From Natrinema zhouii (lineage in GTDB: Archaea > Halobacteriota > Halobacteria > Halobacteriales > Natrialbaceae): a DNA stretch of 64,000 bases. Each line of letters begins with the position of its first letter. Within the stretch, counting starts at the first letter, position 1. The stretch spans positions 3,038,001 through 3,102,000 of the forward strand of contig NZ_CP059154.1 of assembly GCF_013456555.2 (NCBI RefSeq), written 5' to 3'. A program made the position numbers and the translations under genes. A model generated the notes under the pieces. That model saw only the letters and a program-made list of their open reading frames with translations, was not told where the DNA came from and did not search any database. This document shows positions 9,858 to 17,611 of the stretch, one piece after another.

Positions 9858-10858
9858 TGCTGGTCACCTCCCAGCTGTAGTGATTGTTCCAGTGGTAGTG
9901 ACAGTTGGGAAAGGCTATTACCGTAGCCAGCGGTAATGTTTCCTGGTAAAATGACCGAGAGAGCAAAACGGGTAGTTCTAACCTGCGACCAATGTGGGCT
10001 AATACAGCCTGGAATTGATCTCTCAGATGGAGAGTTGAAGGCGATGGGCCGAGGTATCTGCAAGTGCGGCGGAAGTCGCTTTACTCTGTATGAGGGCTCA
10101 AACAGACCTGTCTTGTTCGAGAACTGATCGACGCCCCCGTCGGTCGCGACCTCACGCTTGGCGTTCTCGTCGGCCTGCTCCTGCTCCAGCTTCTTCGTCG
10201 CGATGAGCTTGTTGCACTTCCCGACGAGGATCTGTCGGGTGATCTTGTGCTCTTCGTGCTCGACGCGGACAATCTCTCGAAGCCGGTCGATCTCGGCGAG
10301 GGCCAGCAGCCCGTGCCACGAGATGAGGTCCTCGTTGTCGACCGCGCGGGCGATCGCCGCCTGGACGTCGTCCTTGGTGACGCCGTTGAGCTTCCGCCCC
10401 TGGTGGACGAGGTTGCCACGAGAGCCCCAGCGGGAGTCCGTCGTCGCGGGGTACTCGTAGACGTTGTCGAGCACCCACTGGTAGACGTCGACCTCACCGC
10501 CGTCGGCTCGGAGCTCGCTCGCCGTCGCGAACTCGCCGCCATCGGGGACGGTCTCATCCTCGTCGGCCTCGAGGGCAGCCTCGCAGTCATCGCACGTGTG
10601 GGCGTCCGCGAGTCGTCGTGGATCGTCACGGACGTCGGCGACCGGTGTCTCGAGGAGGTCACCGCAGGCAGCGGCGTGGCGCGTGCCTTCGAAGTACACC
10701 GAGGCGTGCCAGTCACCGTCGAGGTCCTGGACCCAGCAGACGATCCCTGCGTCGGCGTCGAAGTGATCCTCTGGGAGGCCGAGGCGGTCCTCGAGTTCGT
10801 CCATCTTGCAGCTCTGGCAGAGGTAGTCGCGGTTTCCGCAGGTCGGGCACGAGGACAT
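9854..10858 (-). CDS. Cys-rich early protein with abnormal C-terminal extension
   Basis: The first about 240 residues look genuine: N-terminal zinc motif (CPTCGNRDYLCQSCK), a second Cys pair (CDDCEAAL), and a predicted winged-helix-like middle (VDVYQWVLDNVYEYPA...DDVQAAIARAVDNEDLISW). From about residue 245 the frame runs antisense through a rightward zinc-ribbon gene (9951-10127) and reads as Arg/Pro/Ser-rich sequence unlike the first part. The native end was probably near 10130 and was lost when the rightward cassette inserted. The stop still overlaps the next start by four bases. Early-operon member, function unknown. Confidence 0.65.
   Translation of the reverse strand: MSSCPTCGNRDYLCQSCKMDELEDRLGLPEDHFDADAGIVCWVQDLDGDWHASVYFEGTRHAAACGDLLETPVADVRDDPRRLADAHTCDDCEAALEADEDETVPDGGEFATASELRADGGEVDVYQWVLDNVYEYPATTDSRWGSRGNLVHQGRKLNGVTKDDVQAAIARAVDNEDLISWHGLLALAEIDRLREIVRVEHEEHKITRQILVGKCNKLIATKKLEQEQADENAKREVATDGGVDQFSNKTGLFEPSYRVKRLPPHLQIPRPIAFNSPSERSIPGCISPHWSQVRTTRFALSVILPGNITAGYGNSLSQLSLPLEQSLQLGGDQQ
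9951..10127 (+). CDS. Small zinc-ribbon protein inserted antisense in an early gene
   Basis: A 58-residue rightward protein with a TCDQCG knuckle and a second ICKCGG knuckle, a zinc ribbon. It resembles the unlisted-size gene at 50722: both have KRVV-x-x-C-x-x-CG near the start and a C-x-CG about 25 residues later. Its codon use is more AT-rich than the leftward operon around it. The ATG at 9951 is preferred over the upstream frame because the similarity begins at MTERAKRVV. Probably cargo expressed from its own promoter. Confidence 0.65.
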   Translation: MTERAKRVVLTCDQCGLIQPGIDLSDGELKAMGRGICKCGGSRFTLYEGSNRPVLFEN

Positions 10859-11004
10859 CAGGCCTCACCTCGAGCCGTCCGGATCTCGTCGATACGTCCG
10901 CGTGCATCTTCGAGAGCCTGATCGACTTCGCCCAGGTCGGCGTCGCCGGCGATCGCCGACGAGAGAGCGGTGTCGAGCGTCGTGCGGAACTCTTCGGCGC
11001 TCAT
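10858..11004 (-). CDS. Small hypothetical protein (48 residues)
   Basis: A short leftward gene between 11001 and 10858. Translation gives an acidic helical protein (MSAEEFRTTLDTALSSAIAG at its start). It shares four bases with the upstream gene's stop and one base with the downstream ATG (TGATG), strong evidence that this interval is translated. No domain recognised. Confidence 0.65.
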   Translation of the reverse strand: MSAEEFRTTLDTALSSAIAGDADLGEVDQALEDARGRIDEIRTARGEA

Positions 11005-11348
11005 GCCGTCACCTCTTCGCCGATCAGCTCTTGGACGTCCTCAGGCGAGAGCCGATCACCGTCCTCGAGGTCGTCGAAGATCCCGCCGTGTTCGACGTTG
11101 TAAGCGAACTCGAACCAGATAGTGCCGTGGAGTTCGCCTGGATACTTGCTGACGAGCGCGTAGGCATCGGTGTCGTGAACCCGGACGCCTTTACTCTGGC
11201 TCATTAGCGCGATGTTGATGTACTCCGACATGTAGCCGATCTCGCCGAGTATGTGGTCCTCGCCGTCGAATCGGGTCAGCATGAAGTACATGTACTGCCC
11301 GCGCTCGGGCTCGTGGACGCGGACGGTCTTGGTCTCATAGACGCTCAT
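11001..11348 (-). CDS. Early-operon hypothetical protein
   Basis: A 115-residue protein with several beta-strand-like segments (GQYMYFMLTRFDGEDHIL, GTIWFEFAYNVEHGG) and an acidic helical end. No family recognised. Four-base overlaps with both neighbours place it firmly in the leftward operon. Confidence 0.7.
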   Translation of the reverse strand: MSVYETKTVRVHEPERGQYMYFMLTRFDGEDHILGEIGYMSEYINIALMSQSKGVRVHDTDAYALVSKYPGELHGTIWFEFAYNVEHGGIFDDLEDGDRLSPEDVQELIGEEVTA

Positions 11349-12085
11349 GCTTCCGCCCCGCTGTCCTCGAGTGTCGCCTGCTCAGCGCCCTCGTCCTCCT
11401 CGACGTCGGCTTCGTCGTCGAACGTCGCGACCGGGACGATCTCTTCGTGGATGAACCGCCCGAGCAGCTCGGGCTTCATCTCGGCAGGCTCCCAGATGGC
11501 CAGATAACCGCTCGCGTAGATGACGAGCCGGATGTGGACGTCGTTCCAGAAGATCGTCCCCGCAACGCCGACGTCGGCGTCGGTGGCCTTGGACTTGAGC
11601 GCGCCGTGGCCCCACTCGATCGTGACGTCGTCGAGGTTGGATTCCTGGGTGACCATCTCGACCGTCCACTCCCGATCGGCGTCGCGCTGGTTGCGCACGA
11701 ACTCCCAGGGCTTCAGCCGGACCGGCGCGATCTCCGGGCCGGCGAACCGCGAGAACTCGTTGAACGGCCAGTCGGGCTCGTGTTCGAGGTCGCTCGAGTG
11801 CGTGCGTTCGGCAAGGATCCAGCCCTCGCCGTCGACATCGGCGACCCACTCGCTGGCAACCTTCCGGGTGACCTTCCGTGTCTCGGTCTCGATCTCGTGG
11901 CCATCCAAGAGGACGCGTTCTTCTTCCTGAGGGACTTCGCCGGCGACCAGTCCGGACTGGATGACGAGGTCGTCCAAGTAGGTCTGAGTCTCTTCGACCT
12001 CGAGGGCGCGCCCCGTCTGATCGTGAGTGTTCTCGAGGAGGTCAGTGGCAGGCTCCTGGAGGAGTGCCAGCTGGCCGGCGATCAT
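11345..12085 (-). CDS. Early-operon hypothetical protein
   Basis: A 246-residue acidic protein. The N-terminal 60 residues are helical; the middle is rich in Trp and predicted strands (EWVADVDGEGWILAERTH, WTVEMVTQESNLDDVTIEWG); the tail is Glu/Asp-rich. No catalytic motif seen. Overlaps the flanking genes by four bases on each side. Confidence 0.7.
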   Translation of the reverse strand: MIAGQLALLQEPATDLLENTHDQTGRALEVEETQTYLDDLVIQSGLVAGEVPQEEERVLLDGHEIETETRKVTRKVASEWVADVDGEGWILAERTHSSDLEHEPDWPFNEFSRFAGPEIAPVRLKPWEFVRNQRDADREWTVEMVTQESNLDDVTIEWGHGALKSKATDADVGVAGTIFWNDVHIRLVIYASGYLAIWEPAEMKPELLGRFIHEEIVPVATFDDEADVEEDEGAEQATLEDSGAEA

Positions 12086-12366
12086 CGCAGATCATCCTCG
12101 CCGACCGCCCAGCGGCTGGTGATCCACGCGTCGTCGCCGTCGCCTTCGATACAGTAGCGCCCGGAGGGAGTCAGCGTCCCGACAGGGCGAGTGCGGCGGT
12201 CGGCCCGTGCGTCCTTCTCGACCTTGTCGAAGCACCGAGCGATGTCCTCGCGAGCGGCGCGTCGAGCCGCGTGTTCGAGAGCCGCCGAGTCTCGAGGGAT
12301 ACGATCGTCGGTGTTGGTACTATTCGATCCGGTATCGTCTTCTGTATGGTTGTCGTCTGCGTACAT
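12082..12366 (-). CDS. First gene of left early operon, hypothetical
   Basis: A 94-residue acidic protein with an Ala/Arg-rich helix (SAALEHAARRAAREDIARC) and a C-terminal strand region. The start is the ATG at 12366, just downstream of a GC-rich leader with two inverted repeats. It is the promoter-proximal gene of the operon 12366 to 9417. Function unknown. Confidence 0.65.
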   Translation of the reverse strand: MYADDNHTEDDTGSNSTNTDDRIPRDSAALEHAARRAAREDIARCFDKVEKDARADRRTRPVGTLTPSGRYCIEGDGDDAWITSRWAVGEDDLR

Positions 12367-12676
12367 GGTTTCAGTCGTCCCGGGGCACATTCCAGCCCCG
12401 GATGGTTGTCGTCTGGAACCCGCGGACAGCCGGGGCGCGAAAGTTGGTACCTGGCGCGCTCCGGCCGTGGCCGCGAGTAACTGATTCTCTGTTGAACCTG
12501 ATACACACTAAAAGCGACCCGCGGCATTTCGAAACAGCTACTGGCGGATAATTGCCTGTTACCGGCTGTTGCAACCGTCTTATCCGCTGTGTAACTATGA
12601 CCGCGTGTCGCGTCTTTGATCATGCGTATCAGAGTCTCCTCGAGTCGGGCGCTTGGGACGCCCGCCTCACTTCGGT
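12367..12676 (-). promoter_or_regulatory. Structured leader and promoter of left early operon
   Basis: 310 bases without a gene. In the leftward sense the leader can fold at least two stems: GCCGGAGCGCG pairs with CGCGCCCCGGC (one mismatch, 16-base loop) at about 12434-12471, then CCGGGG with CCCCGG just before the start codon. A TTTTAGTGTG box about 140 bases upstream of the ATG is a plausible TATA element. The remaining part toward 12676 shows nothing coding. Confidence 0.45.
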
Positions 12677-12877
12677 TTAGTTCGTAGCCTGTGCTCCTTC
12701 GACCGAGTCGTCGTTTGCCTGATCCGGCCGGCAGTCTTGCCGCTCAAGATATTCGTCGATCGCCTCGCGGATGATTTCCGAGCGGCTTACCGAATTACCG
12801 GGTTCGCTACGCTCGTAGGCAATCTCGTCGACGTCCTCGATCATTTCGTCCGGGATGCTTACCCCTGGAGATGCCAT
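12677..12877 (-). CDS. Ribbon-helix-helix (CopG-like) transcription regulator
   Basis: A 66-residue protein with the RHH pattern: an N-terminal strand (GVSIPDEMIEDVDEIAY) then two helices ending SRSEIIREAIDEYLERQ. RHH dimers bind DNA by the strand. It is divergent from a second RHH gene at 12976, and the gap between them is full of TACCA/TGGTA repeats. Start at the inner ATG (12877). Probably a provirus control gene. Confidence 0.85.
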   Translation of the reverse strand: MASPGVSIPDEMIEDVDEIAYERSEPGNSVSRSEIIREAIDEYLERQDCRPDQANDDSVEGAQATN

Positions 12878-12975
12878 CATCACCACTTTACCAGCCTACC
12901 AGTATAAACGTTTGGTAGCTCACCAGACTGTTTAGACCACTAGCATTTATATTACCAAGGTACCACCACACCACT
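12878..12975. promoter_or_regulatory. Divergent promoters and repeated operator-like sites between two RHH genes
   Basis: This 98-base AT-rich gap holds back-to-back TATA-like boxes: CGTTTATACT on the minus strand (12901-12910), about 25-33 bases from the leftward ATG, and CATTTATATTA (12943-12954) about 22 bases from the rightward ATG. At least five copies of TACCA/TGGTA or ACCA lie across it (ACCAGCCTACCAG, TTGGTAG, CTCACCAG, ACCAAGGTACCA). They fit spaced half-sites for RHH repressors. Confidence 0.55.
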
Positions 12976-13167
12976 ATGGCAAATACTGGGATCACTGTTC
13001 CCGACGAGCTGCTCGAGGACTTCGACGACAAAGTCTTCGAGCTGAAGGCGGAGGGAGAGATTGATCGCGACGCTTCGAGGAGTGAGGTCATCCGTACTCT
13101 CATGGAGGAGTGGGTAGAGGGAAACTCGAAATCGGATTCGACGGCGACGATGGCGACAGCTGACTAA
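12976..13167 (+). CDS. Ribbon-helix-helix transcription regulator (rightward partner)
   Basis: A 63-residue RHH protein: strand GITVPDELLEDFDDKVF, then SRSEVIRTLMEEWVE. It resembles its divergent neighbour in layout but is not a close copy. The start is the ATG 22 bases after a TATA-like box. It probably binds the shared intergenic repeats and sets a switch with the leftward RHH gene. Its last codons touch a Cdc6 remnant on the other strand. Confidence 0.85.
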   Translation: MANTGITVPDELLEDFDDKVFELKAEGEIDRDASRSEVIRTLMEEWVEGNSKSDSTATMATAD

Positions 13168-13277
13168 TCCGCTTTTGCAGTCTCTCGCGGATCGAACTCG
13201 ACAGGCGCTTCTAACTCTTCGTACTGTTTCGCGTTCGTGTCTCCGAGCCTCCTAATCAAATCATAGTCGGCCATCTT
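13164..13277 (-). pseudogene. Remnant of the C-terminus of a third Cdc6/Orc1-like gene
   Basis: Read leftward this 114-base stretch encodes KMADYDLIRRLGDTNAKQYE, then ELEAPVEFDPRE and a stop. It closely matches the last about 36 residues of the Cdc6-like proteins at 14183 and 17612. No upstream part is present; the sequence beyond 13277 is unrelated. It is a truncated duplicate left by rearrangement. Confidence 0.85.
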
Positions 13278-13358
13278 CGTTGCCGTTCAGTATAGGTCAC
13301 TAACTGTGCACTACGTAACGTGCGAGGACTCTTTTACAGCCCTGTGGTAGACACGCGC

Positions 13359-14117
13359 ATGGTTGCAACAAACCAAATTTTCTCGGTTCTCATCATCTTC
13401 GCCCTCTCTCTACTTGTCATTCGGATTGGCTCAATCGCGCTTCGGATGACCGGACTCTCGTCCGATGTCTCCACATTTCAGGCCGCATCGGCGTTCTCTG
13501 GGGCCGGTTTTACGACTGAAGAGGCCGAATTTACGGTTTCCGAGCCCAGCAGACGAACCACGGTCTTATGGTTAATTCGCATCGGGAGTATCGGTGTCGT
13601 GAGTGCACTCGCGTCACTTCTCCTGTCGTTCATCAACTCTGGTGGCGAAAATTCGCTTACACTCGTCTATATTCTTGGTGGCGTGCTTCTGATTATTGCC
13701 ATCGCGAAGAGTCAGTTGCTTAATGAAGCCGTTACACCCCTCATTGAACGGGCTCTCGAACGGACGACAGACCTAGCGATCCAAGACTATACCCGGATGC
13801 TTGGACTCCAAAGCGAGTATCGGGTCGCTGAAGTAGACGTGAACCAGGACGACTGGCTTTCGAACAATAGCGCCGACGAGATGAACCTCGGTGAAGAGGG
13901 TGTGCTCTTGCTCGGCATTCAGCGAAATGGCGACTACATTGGTGCCCCAGGATCAGATACAGAGATCCATCCTGACGACACTGTCGTCCTGTACGGAAAG
14001 GAAGGCCGGTTGCAGGAACTCTCTGATCGTGCCGAAGGCGATGTGGATGCTCACGAAGACGCGATTGAGGAACACAAAGATGTGCTTGACGAACAGGCTG
14101 AGCTTATCGATCAATGA
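13359..14117 (+). CDS. Membrane protein with TrkA-C (RCK_C) domain
   Basis: A 252-residue protein. Three transmembrane helices lie at about residues 5-25, 60-80 and 90-110, with a phenylalanine-rich loop (FQAASAFSGAGFTTEEAEF) between the first two. Residues about 155-220 are a TrkA-C/RCK_C domain (LLLGIQRNGDYIGAPGSDTEIHPDDTVVLYG), a ligand-binding module of potassium transport systems. It is likely a gating or sensor protein for ion transport. The ATG at 13359 starts just before helix 1. It sits between two Cdc6 sequences, so it looks like cargo. Confidence 0.8.
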   Translation: MVATNQIFSVLIIFALSLLVIRIGSIALRMTGLSSDVSTFQAASAFSGAGFTTEEAEFTVSEPSRRTTVLWLIRIGSIGVVSALASLLLSFINSGGENSLTLVYILGGVLLIIAIAKSQLLNEAVTPLIERALERTTDLAIQDYTRMLGLQSEYRVAEVDVNQDDWLSNNSADEMNLGEEGVLLLGIQRNGDYIGAPGSDTEIHPDDTVVLYGKEGRLQELSDRAEGDVDAHEDAIEEHKDVLDEQAELIDQ

Positions 14118-14182
14118 GCAGCTGTAGTGTGCAGTTGTTCCGAAGGTAGAACACTTCGAATAATCTATTTTAACCGAATAGA
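14104..14182. repeat. Conserved 3' flank of Cdc6 gene, copy 1
   Basis: This short non-coding stretch after the Cdc6 stop matches the flank of the second Cdc6 gene (17540-17611). Shared blocks include GCAGCTGTAGTGTGCAGTTG followed by TTCCGAAGGTAG and AATAATCT. Conservation beyond the stop codon shows the duplication included flanking DNA. Confidence 0.7.
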
Positions 14183-15253
14183 TCAACCCAGTTCCGTAGC
14201 CTCTCGAGGATCAAACTTAACGGGCGCTTCTAACTCTTCGTCGGTCGCTTCGTACTGTTTCGCGTTCGTGTCACCAGGCATCCTGATCAAATCGTAGTCG
14301 GCCATTTTGCTCAGGTAGTTCCACGCCTGCCGCCACGAGACTGGATCGTATCCCCGCCCTTCGAAGATTGCCTCTTTCTGCTCGCCATAGACCTCGCGCA
14401 TCTCGCCGCCGGAGACCGGCCCGATCGTCCGGACGATCTCGTACAGCCGCTGGTGTGGCAGCGGCAGACTTCGGAGGTTCGCCTTCCGAATTTTCTGCAT
14501 TGCGTGCTCGAACGCGTCCGCGACATCCTCGTCGAAAAAGTAGTCGTGGTTACGCTCGAGGGCCAGTTCTGCAGCGGAGAGCACGGTTTTAATCGCCCAC
14601 CGTGCGACGCCGTTCGTTTCGTCGGCGATCCACTCGAGGTGTCCGTCCTGGGTTGGATCCCCAGTCAGGCCGTGCTCAACGCGGGGCTCGAGGATATCCA
14701 CGAGCTCGTCGACGTGGTATTTCCGATACTTGATCTGACTGTTGCCGTGGAAGCGAGAGCGGAGGTCGCGGTCGACGCGGTTGAGCCACTCGACATGCTG
14801 GTGTGTGATCGCGATCACCGAGATGAGGTCGACCGAGAACAGATCCTCGAGGACATCCAGATCGGGGATCACGTCCGCCTCGTCGAGCACGACGATAGAC
14901 GGCCCGTCGACGATCTTCTCGAGCATCGCGACGAGTTCCTCCCGTGGCTGGTTTCGGTGGACCATCGTCCCTTTCGGATATTTCTCGATCGCCTCGTGGA
15001 GGATCCCGTTGCCTGTCTTACCCGAGCATTCGATCAGCGCCGAGCTGACCGCGGACCGCTGACGGAGATCGCGCAGCATCTGGCGAGCAGTCGCCGTCTT
15101 CCCCACGCCGCTTGGACCGTGGATCAGGATATCATCGGCGCGGTTCCCGACCGTCGCCGGCTTGAGCAACCGAGAGAGCGAGTTTTTCTCTTCATGTCGA
15201 TGGAGGATGTCGGTCGGGTACTCATCGTCGAAAACCCACTTCGATTCGATCAT
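14183..15253 (-). CDS. Cdc6/Orc1-like AAA+ ATPase, copy 1
   Basis: A 356-residue AAA+ protein of the archaeal Cdc6/Orc1 type, which binds origins and helps load MCM. Walker A is GPSGVGKT (residues 46-53), Walker B is VVLDEAD (121-127), a sensor-1-like stretch is SVIAITHQ, and the C-terminal part (about 260-340) is a winged helix (LRSLPLPHQRLYEIVRTIGP). The end of the winged helix carries KMADYDLIRMPGDTNAKQYE. It is very similar to the protein at 17612. Such genes accompany replicons; here they presumably serve provirus or plasmid-type replication with the MCM at 60443. Confidence 0.9.
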   Translation of the reverse strand: MIESKWVFDDEYPTDILHRHEEKNSLSRLLKPATVGNRADDILIHGPSGVGKTATARQMLRDLRQRSAVSSALIECSGKTGNGILHEAIEKYPKGTMVHRNQPREELVAMLEKIVDGPSIVVLDEADVIPDLDVLEDLFSVDLISVIAITHQHVEWLNRVDRDLRSRFHGNSQIKYRKYHVDELVDILEPRVEHGLTGDPTQDGHLEWIADETNGVARWAIKTVLSAAELALERNHDYFFDEDVADAFEHAMQKIRKANLRSLPLPHQRLYEIVRTIGPVSGGEMREVYGEQKEAIFEGRGYDPVSWRQAWNYLSKMADYDLIRMPGDTNAKQYEATDEELEAPVKFDPREATELG

Positions 15254-15564
15254 ACGCCGACACTCTCACGTCCCCGACAAAAGTGATGGACCCCGGTTTC
15301 CGATAATTCCGATACAGGACTTATCAGAGAAATCTGGCAGTACAACCGTCAAGAGAATGGTTTGTCGCTTCCGTTACGAATTCCGAAACGAGACCAGTAG
15401 ATGGTAGCATGATTTCTTTATTCAGGGTTTTATATAAAATTTGTGTTAAGTGTAGGGCAAAGACATATCAAGTCGGTGCCGAACACGAAACGCAAAATCT
15501 GTTCGTAACTTAGTTGGACAGTCCCGTAGAGGGTATTTACGCTCAGGGCACCACGGATTGGATG
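15254..15564. other. Gap between divergent Cdc6 and HTH-10 genes
   Basis: 311 bases with no gene. AT-rich parts (around 15405-15450, TTTATATAAAAT) provide TATA-like sequence, though its distance from the rightward start at 15565 is long. Since it lies upstream of an initiator gene it is a place to look for an origin, but I could not identify clear origin recognition boxes. Confidence 0.35.
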
Positions 15565-16224
15565 ATGGCTACAGAAGCTTCCTTTACGGTTCCATCGGAC
15601 GAGTTCCCGCTGGGGACGGTGTTCGAACAATTACCAGATGTGTCGGTCGAACTGGAGCGGATCATCCCCGCTCAAGACGTGGTGATCCCCTACTTCTGGG
15701 TTCGGGGAACCAGAGTGGACGATGTCGAAGATGCGTTCTTGGAGCATCCCGGCGTGAAGCGAATCCAGTTCGTCGACTCCGTCGAAGACGAGCATCTATT
15801 GCGCGTCGAGTGGGCGGTGGATTACGACGACGTATTAACCACGTTGACGGAGACGAAGGTCGCGCTCATCGAAGCCGTCGGGACGAACAAGCAGTGGACG
15901 TTCGATATTCGTGGCGACACCCGCGGCGATATTGCTGATTTTCAATCCCGATGTCGGGAAGTGGACATCCCGATCACGCTCACGGAGCTGCACGCGCTCA
16001 CGCCGGTCGAGACGGCTACCGAGGCGGCGCTGACCGACACCCAACAAGAGGCGCTGGTGCTGGCCTACGAGCGTGGCTACTTCGAATCCCCGCGCGAGAC
16101 AACGATGGAAGAAATCGGCGGCGAACTCGGCATCTCACAGCAGGCTGTCGCATCCAGACTCCGGCGCGGAATCAAGCACATCCTCGGGAAGACACTATCC
16201 GACGTATCGGCTCTCTCTCAGTAG
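15565..16224 (+). CDS. HTH-10 (Bat-type) transcription regulator, intact copy
   Basis: A 219-residue haloarchaeal regulator. The C-terminal HTH-10 domain is clear: LTDTQQEALVLAYERGYFES, then TMEEIGGELGISQQAVASRL. The N-terminal about 140 residues form the sensor-like part seen in bacterio-opsin-activator relatives (VVIPYFWVRGTRVDDVEDAF). The start at 15565 gives MATEASFTVP, which matches the start of the broken copy at 49248. Rightward, flanked by Cdc6 duplicates, so probably cargo regulating host or provirus genes. Confidence 0.88.
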   Translation: MATEASFTVPSDEFPLGTVFEQLPDVSVELERIIPAQDVVIPYFWVRGTRVDDVEDAFLEHPGVKRIQFVDSVEDEHLLRVEWAVDYDDVLTTLTETKVALIEAVGTNKQWTFDIRGDTRGDIADFQSRCREVDIPITLTELHALTPVETATEAALTDTQQEALVLAYERGYFESPRETTMEEIGGELGISQQAVASRLRRGIKHILGKTLSDVSALSQ

Positions 16225-16291
16225 AACACTTAAGAGTATGTTGGATACTAAAAAGCAGAGGTGACCCGTACGGGTCTTCTAACATGGTGTA

Positions 16292-16651
16292 ATGAACGAG
16301 AGTCCCATCACGTTCGATATAGTACTTGACCTATGTGGAGATGAGCATCGTCGCATCATCCTCGCGGTACTCGCAGAAGAACAGCGTTCGTTGACGGTGA
16401 ATGACCTCAGGAGTACGATTCTCACCTATAATCATCATATGCCAGTTACCGAAGCTTCTGGAGAGGTGCTAACGGAAATTCAGTCCTCGCTACACGAAAC
16501 GCACATTCCAAAGTTAGAATCGGCAGGAGTCCTCGAATACGATTCGGAACGTCAAATCGTGGAACCAACGGAACAGTTCGACCAGCTACAGCCCCATCTA
16601 TCTGTAATTCTCGGTACCGATCCGAATCTCGACGAACCAATTAAGTTGTAG
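16292..16651 (+). CDS. Haloarchaeal winged-helix protein (DUF7344-like)
   Basis: A 119-residue protein with the layout of the haloarchaeal DUF7344 winged helix: a first helix followed by CGDEHRRIILAVLAEEQRSL, then HETHIPKLESAGVLEYDSE, the recognition helix and wing. It lies 67 bases after the HTH-10 gene in the same direction. A related protein is at 54525. It presumably binds DNA; targets unknown. Confidence 0.75.
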   Translation: MNESPITFDIVLDLCGDEHRRIILAVLAEEQRSLTVNDLRSTILTYNHHMPVTEASGEVLTEIQSSLHETHIPKLESAGVLEYDSERQIVEPTEQFDQLQPHLSVILGTDPNLDEPIKL

Positions 16652-16984
16652 TTCGTGCAGATGTCTCTCTATTTGCGATATGGGGCGTGTATTACTTCAG
16701 TGGTGTCTGAATGGAGGTTCGGTCAATAAGCAGACGTAGTTACCGGAAGTACTGTGTCCGAGAAGTTCGCCAGGGTCGGACAAAAGATCATGAATCAGCG
16801 GTAAGTACAGGCGAAGGCGTTACCGGAGCGACCATCCAACTCTCGAGTAACTGTTAGAAACGACGTGCTGAATACAGAGGATGGACGCAGCACAGAGGCT
16901 TCGTTTATTCCGTTCGGTCTTGGTGTCATCGATACATGCGGATGTGAATCAGTCGAGTTCCGATTTCAATGCAGCAGGGCGAAG
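16652..16984. other. Gap with one end of an inverted repeat
   Basis: 333 bases without a convincing gene. It includes the left arm (16865-16879) of the inverted repeat bounding the VOC gene. No other motif seen. Confidence 0.4.
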
Positions 16985-17497
16985 CTACTCATCGGTGAGT
17001 TCTGGATACGCTACTTCCCACAGATGACCGTCAAGGTCGGCGAAGTAACCGGAATATCCACCCCAAAATACGTCCTGAGCTGGCTTGACTATACGACCTC
17101 CCGCAGCCTCGGCTTCCGCGAGAAGCGATTCCACCTCGTCCTTACTCGGAACGTTGTGCGCTAGAGTAACTCCAGAAAACCCGGTTCCGTCGTCGGAAAC
17201 GGCCGCATCCTCGGCGAGGAGGTCTCTCGGGTAGAGTGAAAGCCACGTACCCTCAAGTTCGAAGAAAGCTACATCACTATCCTCGTCCCGATCTTGCATC
17301 GGGAAACCGAGGCCGTCCCGATAGAAACTGATGGACTGGTTGAGATCTTCGACACCGAGGGTCACGAGCGTGATTCTGGGCCTCATCAGTCGAAGAGAGA
17401 TTCGATCAGTAGATAAATATTGCACTGTACTGAGCGTTTGGTATTCCGCGTTGATCGCTCCTCAGTTCGTGCCACATTCGCGCTCTGTATTCAGCAC
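16865..17497. mobile_element. 633-bp cassette bounded by perfect 15-bp inverted repeats, carrying a VOC gene
   Basis: GTGCTGAATACAGAG at 16865-16879 is repeated in inverted orientation as CTCTGTATTCAGCAC at 17483-17497. The only gene inside is the VOC protein; no transposase is present, so it resembles a non-autonomous or captured element. An extended 31-base version of the right end recurs at 49096-49126 with two mismatches, and another copy lies at 51011-51024. No clear target duplication was seen. Confidence 0.6.
16985..17386 (-). CDS. VOC-family (glyoxalase/bleomycin-resistance-like) protein
   Basis: A 133-residue protein with the paired beta-alpha-beta-beta-beta units of the vicinal oxygen chelate fold. 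The start MRPRITLVTLGVEDLNQSIS is the first unit, with FYRDGLGFP; the end has GGYSGYFADLDGHLWEVAYP, containing a metal-site Glu and the DPDG-like turn. Family members are lyases, dioxygenases or drug-binding proteins; the substrate cannot be told. It is the only gene between a pair of 15-bp inverted repeats, so it looks acquired. Confidence 0.85.
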   Translation of the reverse strand: MRPRITLVTLGVEDLNQSISFYRDGLGFPMQDRDEDSDVAFFELEGTWLSLYPRDLLAEDAAVSDDGTGFSGVTLAHNVPSKDEVESLLAEAEAAGGRIVKPAQDVFWGGYSGYFADLDGHLWEVAYPELTDE

Positions 17498-17539
17498 AAC
17501 TCGATAAACCTCAATATTATCTGACAAACGCTTTGGTGT

Positions 17540-17611
17540 TCAGTCAGCAGCTGTAGTGTGCAGTTGTTCCGAAGGTAGGAAACTCCGAATAATCTGATTT
17601 GACCGAACAGA
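17540..17611. repeat. Conserved 3' flank of Cdc6 gene, copy 2
   Basis: Matches 14104-14182, the flank of the other Cdc6 gene, with a handful of substitutions; see that entry for shared blocks. The match ends near the cassette side at 17540, marking the duplication boundary. Confidence 0.7.
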
